Assembly (NCBI GenBank): GCA_020252385.1
Contig: JADCDC010000336.1
Location: forward strand, 1 to 5,018
From: Aestuariivirga sp.
Lineage (GTDB): Bacteria > Pseudomonadota > Alphaproteobacteria > Rhizobiales > Aestuariivirgaceae
Length of the DNA stretch: 5,018 nucleotides
Direction: 5' to 3'
Positions within the stretch are counted from its first letter, which is position 1, and each line of letters opens with the position of its first letter. The translations under genes and the position numbers were made by a program. The notes below the pieces were generated by a model. It was not told the DNA's origin. It saw nothing but the letters and a program-made list of their open reading frames with translations, and did not search any database. Shown here in pieces: positions 1 to 5,018 of this stretch.

Positions 1-388
1 CCTGCTGGGTGATGGTGGAGGCGCCAACGATCTGGCCCTTGCCGGTAAACTTGACCTGCGCGTAACGGTAAGCCGCCGCGGCGATGCCCTGCCAATCGAG
101 GCCCGAATGGGTGAAGAAGGTCTTGTCCTCGGCCGAGATGAAGGCCTCAATCAGGCGCTTCGGCATCTGGCTCACCGGCACGAAGAGGCGGCGCTCCTGG
201 GCATATTCCGCGAGCAGCGAGCCATCGGCGGCGTGGATGCGGGTCATCACCGGCGGCTCGTAATTGGCGAGCTGCTTATAGTCCGGCAAGTCCTTCGAGG
301 CGTCCCAGATCACATAGGTCGCAGCCCCCGCGCCCGCCAGGAACACGAGGAAACCAACCGCGAAAAGCCAGCCCAGAAACCGGAGCAT
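1..388 (-). CDS. mrcA: Penicillin-binding protein 1A, N-terminal part (runs off left edge)
   Basis: This is the beginning of a bifunctional class A penicillin-binding protein, which polymerises lipid II into glycan strands (GT51 glycosyltransferase) and cross-links them (transpeptidase) on the outer face of the inner membrane. Only 129 codons are inside the window. Residues 1-28 form a short cytoplasmic start (MLRFLGW) and one hydrophobic membrane anchor. The GT51 domain follows. Motif 1 reads SAEDKTFFTHSGLD at about 85-98, with E87 in the place of the catalytic glutamate, and motif 2 reads GASTITQQ at 122-129, where the window ends. The transpeptidase domain lies outside. The start is well fixed: an in-frame TAA lies only one codon upstream (separated by AGA), and no start lies between them. 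Shine-Dalgarno match is weak (AAAGA directly before ATG). The gene lies downstream of the amidase in the same direction, 287 bp away. Family identity is secure. The symbol mrcA rather than ponA is convention. Confidence 0.93.
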   Translation of the reverse strand, partial: MLRFLGWLFAVGFLVFLAGAGAATYVIWDASKDLPDYKQLANYEPPVMTRIHAADGSLLAEYAQERRLFVPVSQMPKRLIEAFISAEDKTFFTHSGLDWQGIAAAAYRYAQVKFTGKGQIVGASTITQQ

Positions 389-516
389 TCTTTATTCGAT
401 CACCATCTATCGCTGCCGGATAACACAGCCGGACAGCCCTGCTAAGTGAATTCGCTAGGGGCAGATTGTGGCCCGGAGGTGGCGGGTAGTGCGCGAAACG
501 GGTGCCCCTTCTTCCC

Positions 517-559
517 CCTCTCCCCCACGCATGTGGGGGAGAGGGAGGGGTGAGGGGGT
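517..559 (-). repeat. REP-like palindromic unit, copy 1 (inverted)
   Basis: Read on the minus strand, this 43-bp unit matches copy 2 (602-644, plus strand) at 40 of 43 positions. It consists of a C-rich lead-in (ACCCCCTCACCC) followed by a palindrome. The hairpin core at 516-545 has a perfect 13-bp stem, CCCTCTCCCCCAC pairing with GTGGGGGAGAGGG, and a four-base GCAT loop. Lead-in plus hairpin is the architecture of REP-type intergenic repeats, and similar CCCTCACCC...CCCTCTCCCC units are familiar from many proteobacterial genomes. Its role is unknown; mRNA 3'-end protection or binding of a REP-associated transposase are family-level possibilities. Confidence 0.8.
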
Positions 560-601
560 CCATCCGCGAGTCAGGTCTTCAAGCAGAGAGCAAGCAGCAC
601 C

Positions 602-644
602 ACCCCCTCACCCTGCCCTCTCCCCCACATGCGTGGGGGCGAGG
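602..644 (+). repeat. REP-like palindromic unit, copy 2
   Basis: This is the partner of copy 1 in opposite orientation, separated from it by 42 bp (560-601). The unit has the same lead-in and a hairpin at 617-644: a 12-bp stem with one T:C mismatch (621 against 640) and loop ATGC, the reverse complement of the copy 1 loop. Differences from copy 1 fall at 614, 615 and 640 only. It begins 31 bp beyond the stop codon of the amidase gene, so a leftward amidase transcript would carry it in its 3' region. The two units together could also pair with each other into one 43-bp stem with a 42-base loop. Confidence 0.8.
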
Positions 645-675
645 AATGATCAAAGAAGCATGGGTGGCTTGCGGG

Positions 676-1992
676 TTAGGGGCTGGTGGCAGCGAGCTGG
701 CGGGAGAAGTATTTCTCGATGGCGCGGCCCATGGCGCGCGCCACGCGCTCGCGCCAGGCGGGGTCGATGAGCTGCTGCTCGTCATGGCGGCTCGACAGGT
801 AGCCGAGTTCGACCAGCACGGAGGGCACGTCGGGTGCCTTCAGCACCATGAAGCCGGCCGAGCGGATCGGCTTGCCGGTGAAGGGGGTCACGGGCTTCAT
901 TTCCGCCACCGCCTTCTTTGCGAAGACAAGGGCATGGGTCTTCGATTCGCGCAGCGCCAGGTCGATCAGGATGTCGGTGACCTCCTCGCTCTCGTCCTCG
1001 AGGTGGACACCGGCGATGATGTCGGCGCGGTTCTCCTTGTGGGCGAGCGCTTCGGCCTCGGCGTCGGAGGCCTTCTCGGACAGCGTGTAGATCGTGGCGC
1101 CGCGGGCCTCGGGCCCGCGCACCGTGTCGGCGTGGATGGCGATGAACAGGTCGGCCTCGTTGTCACGCGCGATGCGCACGCGCTCGCGCAGCGTCAGGAA
1201 GCGGTCGTCCTCGCGGGTCATCACGACGTCGATATTGCCGGTCGCCTCGAGGATCTTGCGCAGAACAAGGCCATAGGCCAGCACCACGTCCTTCTCGCGC
1301 GTCTTGCGCGCCCCGATGGCGCCGGGATCGATGCCGCCATGGCCGGGGTCGATCACCACCAGACGGCGGCCGTCGGGCCTCGTCCGCTGCGCCTTCGGCT
1401 CAGGTGCCGGCTGGACCTCGGCGGAGCTGCCGGGCCTGGGCCGGGGCAGCGGCACCGGCGTGACCTCCTCCTCCGCCGCCGCGATGGCAGCGGATGCGGC
1501 GGGGGCATCGGCCGCCAGCTGCGCGGCGAATTCCTTCTCCCCCGTGGCGACGAGATCGACCACGATGCGGGCGGGCTGCCCGGCTTCGGGCTCGCGCACG
1601 AAGGACTTTTCGATCAGCACCGGGCCCGCGGTATCAAGCACGATGCGCGAGCGGCCCTCGCCCATGGGGCCGTAACGGAAGCCCTTGACGAGGCCCAGGG
1701 CACTCTGCCCGGCATCGAGCGGAAGGTCGAAGGCCACCTGCGGCAGGTCGGTCACCACCCGGTAGGGATCGGCCAGCGCATAGGCGGTGAAGCCCACGGG
1801 GGCGGAAAGGTCGGCCACGAAGCGGGTGCGGACCTCGTCACCTGCCACCCGTGCGGCCGTGGCGATGGCAAGATCGGCGGCGGCCGCCGGCCCGGCAGGA
1901 CGGCCCACCACCAGCAGCAAGAGGGCAAGCCCCAGCGCGGCCAGCAGGCGGGCGCTCAACGGGCGGCGTTGCGGGGCTCTCGTGGCGGGCAT
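676..1992 (-). CDS. amiC: Periplasmic N-acetylmuramoyl-L-alanine amidase (AMIN + Amidase_3)
   Basis: This enzyme cleaves the amide bond between MurNAc and L-Ala in peptidoglycan and in this family acts in splitting daughter cells. The 438-residue product has a signal peptide (h-region about 15-29, likely cleavage after the Ala run near 39). An AMIN domain follows (about 41-150), likely for targeting to septal wall. Next come an Ala/Pro/Glu-rich linker (about 151-208) and a zinc amidase domain (about 211-427). Visible zinc ligands are H218 in DPGHGG, E233 in TREKD and H287 in AIHAD, and the catalytic glutamate is E395 in VELGYLS. Residues about 305-365 form the extra helical segment typical of AmiA/B/C enzymes that are autoinhibited and switched on by LytM/EnvC-like activators. 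The ATG at 1992 is the first one after an in-frame stop at 2032-2034, but has no clear Shine-Dalgarno. An Arg pair (R9-R10) precedes the hydrophobic core. The gene diverges from rne. Calling it amiC rather than amiB is uncertain. Confidence 0.95.
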   Translation of the reverse strand: MPATRAPQRRPLSARLLAALGLALLLLVVGRPAGPAAAADLAIATAARVAGDEVRTRFVADLSAPVGFTAYALADPYRVVTDLPQVAFDLPLDAGQSALGLVKGFRYGPMGEGRSRIVLDTAGPVLIEKSFVREPEAGQPARIVVDLVATGEKEFAAQLAADAPAASAAIAAAEEEVTPVPLPRPRPGSSAEVQPAPEPKAQRTRPDGRRLVVIDPGHGGIDPGAIGARKTREKDVVLAYGLVLRKILEATGNIDVVMTREDDRFLTLRERVRIARDNEADLFIAIHADTVRGPEARGATIYTLSEKASDAEAEALAHKENRADIIAGVHLEDESEEVTDILIDLALRESKTHALVFAKKAVAEMKPVTPFTGKPIRSAGFMVLKAPDVPSVLVELGYLSSRHDEQQLIDPAWRERVARAMGRAIEKYFSRQLAATSP

Positions 1993-2107
1993 CGGGGTCC
2001 GGGCTGGGGTGGCTGAAATCAGCTCGGCAAGCTAGGGCCGGCACGGTTAATCAATGGTTTCCGCGGGGCAGATCGACCCTGCCGCAGGGGCCGCCTGCGA
2101 GGAATGC

Positions 2108-2134
2108 TTGCAATTTTGCGACCCGCCTCATAAA
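2108..2134 (+). promoter_or_regulatory. Candidate rne promoter (weak)
   Basis: TTGCAA at 2108-2113 resembles a -35 box (TTGACA) and CATAAA at 2129-2134 shares four of six bases with TATAAT, but the spacer is only 15 bp (16 if ATAAAA at 2130-2135 is taken). This is the only AT-richer patch in the region. Transcription starting near 2141 would give an rne leader of about 380 bases. TTGCAA is self-complementary, so the same hexamer could also serve the opposite strand. This is a tentative call from sequence alone. Confidence 0.25.
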
Positions 2135-2292
2135 AGCGCCTCGTCACCCGAGCGTCAGGGCCGCGAATCCGCGGTGGAAATGACCGGGAGTCGGATTTCG
2201 CGGACAGTTGGGGGTCCGGTGGCGTCATGCCTGCCCCGCTTTACGCGGTATGGAGCGCGGTCCCACGGGGGGATCCCGCCGCTCACGAAACC

Positions 2293-2309
2293 GTTCCGGG
2301 CACCGGAAC
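2293..2309. other. Small hairpin in the rne leader
   Basis: GTTCCGG (2293-2299) and CCGGAAC (2303-2309) are perfect inverted repeats around a three-base GCA loop. There is no T-run on either side, so it is not an intrinsic terminator. It could be an RNA stem-loop in the rne leader or a protein-binding palindrome in DNA; the sequence does not decide between them. Confidence 0.45.
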
Positions 2310-2325
2310 ACAAAGGACAATCTCG

Positions 2326-2336
2326 GGCATGTCCCA
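2326..2336. repeat. 11-bp direct repeat, copy 1
   Basis: GGCATGTCCCA occurs here and again at 2416-2426, exactly 90 bp apart, both inside the rne upstream region. Its core is close to a palindrome around CATG (GGGCATGTCCC at this copy against GGGACATGCCC on the other strand). That could suit a dimeric regulator, but the function is unknown. Confidence 0.4.
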
Positions 2337-2415
2337 CGCCACGACGAGAGCGCTTCGGGAGGTTCGGTCAAGGCCGGCCCCTGCGGCAGGTCTGTCTCCG
2401 TCGCCTCGGCCCATC

Positions 2416-2426
2416 GGCATGTCCCA
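2416..2426. repeat. 11-bp direct repeat, copy 2
   Basis: Second exact copy of GGCATGTCCCA, 94 bp before the rne start codon. Flanking bases differ from copy 1 on both sides, so the match is limited to these 11 positions. Confidence 0.4.
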
Positions 2427-2460
2427 TTCGCGCTGCAGCACCTACAGAACCCTGAGGCCT

Positions 2461-2473
2461 CTCCGGTCCGGAG
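2461..2473. other. Short hairpin upstream of the rne ribosome site
   Basis: CTCCG and CGGAG pair around a GTC loop, ending 32 bp before the Shine-Dalgarno. The self-complementary octamer CCGATCGG follows at 2481-2488. Such local structure next to the ribosome site could influence translation initiation of rne, but short GC palindromes are expected by chance in DNA this GC-rich. Confidence 0.3.
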
Positions 2474-2505
2474 CGGAGAACCGATCGGCCATGCCGTGCT
2501 GGCGC

Positions 2506-2512
2506 AGAGGAA
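2506..2512 (+). promoter_or_regulatory. Shine-Dalgarno of rne
   Basis: AGAGGAA lies 7 bases before the ATG at 2520. It decides the start against an in-frame GTG at 2496 and the internal ATG that is codon 5. The resulting N-terminus (MGSKMLIDASHPEET) matches the usual alphaproteobacterial RNase E beginning. Confidence 0.8.
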
Positions 2513-2519
2513 TTTACCC

Positions 2520-5018
2520 ATGGGCAGCAAGATGCTCATCGATGCCAGCCACCCCGAGGAGACCCGCGTGGTCGTGCTCAAGGGAAACCGCATCGAGGAA
2601 TTCGATTTCGAAAGCGCCTCCCGCCGCCAGCTGAAGGGCAACATCTATCTCGCCAAGGTGACGCGCGTGGAGCCCTCGCTCCAGGCCGCCTTCGTCGAGT
2701 ATGGCGGCAACCGCCACGGCTTCCTGGCCTTCGCGGAAATCCACCCCGACTACTACCAGATCCCGCTGGCCGACCGCATGGCGCTCCTCCAGGCGGAGGA
2801 GGAAGAACACGCCCGCGAGAACGAGGAGGACGACGAGGACGAGGGCAACGGCCACCGCCGCGAGCGCCGCGGGCGTGACCGTGACCGGGATCGCGGCCGG
2901 GGACGGCGCCGGGATGCGGCGGCCGAGGGCGGCAGCGAGGAGGCCCAGGCCGCCTCGCCTGAGGACTCCGAAGACGAGGCGCAGGAAGGATACGAAGCGT
3001 CCGACGACTATGCGCACGAGGAAGGCCAGCACGCCGAGGAGCAGCACGCGGACGAGAACGGCGAGGACGGCCAGAACGGCGAGGATGGCGAGGATGGCGA
3101 CGAGCCGGGCGGCACGCCGCGGGCCGAGGCCATGTCCACCACCCATGACGACCCGGCGATCTCCGAGCCTGTCGAGGCCGATGGCGGCGAGGCGGGTGCC
3201 GAGCCCGCGGAGGCCGACGCAGCGCGCGAGGCCGAGATCGAGGCAGAGGCCGTCGCCCCTGCCCCGTCGGTTGATCGCGGCATGCCGGGCGAACTCGGCA
3301 ATGGCATCGAGGAAGTGGGCGAGGACCCGGAAGCGGCCCGCGTCGAATCGATCGGTGCTGAGGATGCGCTCGAGGAAGTGCCGCAGCGCCGCCGCAAGGT
3401 GCAGCGCCGCCAGTACAAGATCCAGGAAGTGATCAAGCGCCGCCAGGTGATCCTGGTGCAGGTCGTGAAGGAAGAGCGTGGCAACAAGGGTGCCGCACTC
3501 ACTACCTATCTCTCGCTCGCCGGCCGCTACTGCGTGCTGATGCCCAACACCGCGAGGGGCGGCGGCATTTCCCGCAAGATCACCGACTCGGGCGACCGCC
3601 GCCGGCTGAAGGAAGTGGCCAAGGAAATCGAGGTGCCGCAGGGCATGGGGCTCATCGTCCGCACCGCGGGCGCCCAGCGCACCAAGACCGAGATCAAGCG
3701 TGACTATGACTATCTGCTCCGCCTGTGGGAAAGCGTCCGTGATCTGACGCTGAAGAGCCAGGCCCCGGCGCTGGTCTATGAGGAGGGAAGCCTCGTCAAG
3801 CGGGCGATCCGCGACCTCTACAGCAAGGATGTGGAAGAGGTGATCGTCGAGGGCGACGAGGCCTATCGTGAAGTCAAGGACTTCATGAAGATGCTGATGC
3901 CGAGCCACGCCAAGAACGTGAAGCCCTACAAGGACACGCGCCCGCTGTTCTCCCGCTACCAGGCGGAAAGCCAGCTGGACGGGCTCTATTCGCCGACCGT
4001 GACGCTGCCGTCGGGCGGCTACATGGTGATCAACCAGACGGAGGCGCTGGTCTCGGTCGACATCAATTCCGGCAAGTCGACGCGCGAGCACAACATCGAG
4101 GATACCGCGCTCAGGACCAACCTCGAGGCCGCCGACGAGATCGCCCGCCAGCTCAGGCTCCGCGACCTCGCCGGCCTCGTCGTCATCGACTTCATCGACA
4201 TGGAGGAAAAGCGCAACAACCGCCATGTCGAGCGCCGCCTGAAGGACGCGCTGAAGAACGACCGGGCCCGCATCCAGGTCGGACACATCAGCCATTTCGG
4301 CCTGCTCGAGATGTCGCGCCAGAGGCTGAGGCCGGGCCTGCTCGAAGGCTCCTCACGCACCTGTCCGCATTGCGAGGGCCGCGGCATCGTGCGCTCGGTC
4401 TCCTCCTGCGGCCTCTCCGTGCTGCGGGCGATCGAGGAGCACCTCATTGCGCGGAAGCCCGAGAACCTCACCGTCAAGTGCACGCGCGAGATCGCCTTCT
4501 ACATTCTGAACGAGAAGCGCGACAACCTGCTCTCGATCGAGACCACCTACGGCATCTCGGTGTTCATTGTGCCGAGCGACGAGCTGAAGGGGTCGCAGGC
4601 GCTGATCGAGCGCGCGCCCGACCGCAACACCCCGCCGCGCAAGGTGATCGCAGCACCCGTCCGGATCGACTCCGCCTTCGAGGAGGAGGAGCAGTTGGAC
4701 GAGGAGGACGAGGCCGCGGAAGCCGAGGAAGCGGAGAACGAGGCAGAGGACGGGGAAACCGCCGAGGCCTCTGGCGAGGAGCGCCAGCAGCAGGCCGGGA
4801 ACGGCCGTCCCGAAGGAGGCGGCAAGCGCCGCCGCCGCCGCCGCGGCCGCCGCGGCGGGCGGGGCCGCGAGGATGCGCCGGGCAGCGAGGCCGGAAACGG
4901 CGATGGCATGGAGATGGGCGAGCAGCCCTCCGCCTACGCCACCTCGGGCGAGGATGACGGCGAGGGCGAGGACATGGCCGAGGCCGCCACGCCCATGGCG
5001 GAGGATGGCGGCGAGCCC
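2520..5018 (+). CDS. rne: Ribonuclease E, N-terminal 833 codons (runs off right edge)
   Basis: RNase E is the endonuclease that starts mRNA decay and processes rRNA and tRNA precursors; its tail scaffolds the degradosome. The open frame is unbroken from 2520 to the window end. The S1 domain starts near residue 36, with F58 and F68 (HGFLAF) at the RNA-binding positions. It is interrupted by a charged insertion at about 93-288 and resumes at RRRKVQRRQ, with KEERGNKG at 317-324. R381-T382 (VRTAG) match the 5'-phosphate sensor pair. The catalytic magnesium aspartates are D514 (DINS) and D557 (VIDFIDM), 43 residues apart as in E. coli. C615 and C618 (CPHC) form the Zn-link used for tetramer assembly. 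The small domain follows to about 715. The tail then has an acidic stretch (721-760), an Arg-rich motif (KRRRRRRGRRGGRGR, 769-783) and more acidic low-complexity sequence; the rest is outside the window. RNase G is excluded by the long tail. The gene diverges from the amidase gene. Confidence 0.97.
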   Translation, partial: MGSKMLIDASHPEETRVVVLKGNRIEEFDFESASRRQLKGNIYLAKVTRVEPSLQAAFVEYGGNRHGFLAFAEIHPDYYQIPLADRMALLQAEEEEHARENEEDDEDEGNGHRRERRGRDRDRDRGRGRRRDAAAEGGSEEAQAASPEDSEDEAQEGYEASDDYAHEEGQHAEEQHADENGEDGQNGEDGEDGDEPGGTPRAEAMSTTHDDPAISEPVEADGGEAGAEPAEADAAREAEIEAEAVAPAPSVDRGMPGELGNGIEEVGEDPEAARVESIGAEDALEEVPQRRRKVQRRQYKIQEVIKRRQVILVQVVKEERGNKGAALTTYLSLAGRYCVLMPNTARGGGISRKITDSGDRRRLKEVAKEIEVPQGMGLIVRTAGAQRTKTEIKRDYDYLLRLWESVRDLTLKSQAPALVYEEGSLVKRAIRDLYSKDVEEVIVEGDEAYREVKDFMKMLMPSHAKNVKPYKDTRPLFSRYQAESQLDGLYSPTVTLPSGGYMVINQTEALVSVDINSGKSTREHNIEDTALRTNLEAADEIARQLRLRDLAGLVVIDFIDMEEKRNNRHVERRLKDALKNDRARIQVGHISHFGLLEMSRQRLRPGLLEGSSRTCPHCEGRGIVRSVSSCGLSVLRAIEEHLIARKPENLTVKCTREIAFYILNEKRDNLLSIETTYGISVFIVPSDELKGSQALIERAPDRNTPPRKVIAAPVRIDSAFEEEEQLDEEDEAAEAEEAENEAEDGETAEASGEERQQQAGNGRPEGGGKRRRRRRGRRGGRGREDAPGSEAGNGDGMEMGEQPSAYATSGEDDGEGEDMAEAATPMAEDGGEP

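Larger units (their letters stand above)
389..675. other. Intergenic region between amidase and PBP1A genes
   Basis: This 287-bp gap between two leftward genes holds no convincing gene. Its main content is two 43-bp REP-like units at 517-559 and 602-644. The 128 bp next to the PBP1A start (389-516) are less GC-rich than the rest and are the likely place for a PBP1A promoter, but I find no pair of -35/-10 boxes good enough to call. Short open frames crossing the repeats are composed of repeat-derived Pro/Arg-rich sequence and are not credible. No U-tract follows either palindrome on either strand, so I do not call an intrinsic terminator. Confidence 0.8.
1993..2519. other. Divergent intergenic region and probable rne leader
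   Basis: This 527-bp gap separates the leftward amidase gene from rightward rne, so it must hold promoters for both unless either is served from elsewhere. Visible content: a weak promoter-like pair near 2108-2134, a perfect 7-bp hairpin at 2293-2309, an 11-bp direct repeat (2326-2336 and 2416-2426), a 5-bp hairpin at 2461-2473 and the rne Shine-Dalgarno at 2506-2512. Open frames of about 130 codons cross it, but they have no ribosome site or recognisable protein features, and they overlap rne out of frame or end within the gap. I find no convincing amidase promoter on the minus strand. A long rne leader would fit what is known in enterobacteria, where rne is autoregulated through its 5' UTR. 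Whether that applies here is inference. Confidence 0.7.

Noticed and set aside
415..433. Direct repeat GCCGGA (415-420 and 428-433) upstream of the PBP1A gene
   Set aside because: Six bases only; expected by chance.
517..644. CRISPR-like repeat array
   Set aside because: There are only two units and they are inverted relative to each other, with no spacer series and no cas genes nearby.
515..645. Intrinsic transcription terminators at the two GC hairpins
   Set aside because: Neither stem is followed by a T-rich tract on either strand; the flanks are purine- or C-rich.
276..785. Short frames crossing the repeat region (276-563 minus, 468-770 plus, 579-785 minus)
   Set aside because: Their Pro/Ser/Arg-rich products are translations of the REP-like palindromes and overlap real genes.
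502..2016. 504-codon open frame on the plus strand, antisense to the amidase gene
   Set aside because: It begins inside the REP-like units and then runs opposite a clearly recognisable amidase. The product is rich in Gly, His, Arg and Asp with no family features, as expected of a GC-rich antisense frame.
2054..2634. Two plus-strand frames (2054-2455 and 2227-2634) in the rne upstream region as possible small genes
   Set aside because: No Shine-Dalgarno, no recognisable protein features, and the second overlaps the rne start out of frame. They are best seen as chance open frames in GC-rich DNA.
2796..3383. Frameshift or assembly error within RNase E, suggested by the loss of S1 homology
   Set aside because: The frame stays open and returns to conserved S1 sequence at KEERGNKG. 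A charged insertion at this point is a known feature of alphaproteobacterial RNase E.
2514..4295. 593-codon open frame on the minus strand, antisense to rne
   Set aside because: It mirrors the RNase E coding sequence. The long Leu/Val/Ala runs come from reverse-reading acidic GAG/GAC codons, and there is no independent ribosome site or domain.

Overview
The window looks like ordinary core chromosome from a high-GC alphaproteobacterium, most likely of the order Hyphomicrobiales. Three things point there. The RNase E N-terminus and its acidic insertion inside the S1 domain are alphaproteobacterial in style. The gene order rne / N-acetylmuramoyl-L-alanine amidase / penicillin-binding protein 1A is familiar from alphaproteobacterial genomes. 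Codon use is strongly GC-rich throughout. The taxonomic assignment comes from sequence style and recalled family features, not from a database search.

Layout: positions 1-388 (minus strand) hold the first 129 codons of a class A penicillin-binding protein (PBP1A, mrcA/ponA type), which runs off the left edge. Positions 389-675 are non-coding and carry two 43-bp REP-like palindromic units in opposite orientation. Positions 676-1992 (minus strand) are a complete periplasmic amidase of the AmiB/AmiC type (signal peptide, AMIN domain, Zn amidase domain). Positions 1993-2519 are a 527-bp divergent intergenic region, probably holding the rne promoter and a long rne leader with small hairpins and an 11-bp direct repeat. 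Positions 2520-5018 (plus strand) are the first 833 codons of RNase E, including the whole catalytic half and the start of the C-terminal tail. The gene runs off the right edge.

Functionally, the left half is peptidoglycan metabolism: the amidase cleaves stem peptides from glycan strands during septum splitting, and PBP1A polymerises and cross-links new strands. Both are transcribed leftward, with the repeat pair between them. The right half is the RNA-degradation scaffold, transcribed rightward. I see no mobile element, defence system, RNA gene or CRISPR array, and no clear case for an undescribed system. The points most worth checking are the inverted REP-like pair, the long rne leader, and the roughly 196-residue charged insertion in the RNase E S1 domain.
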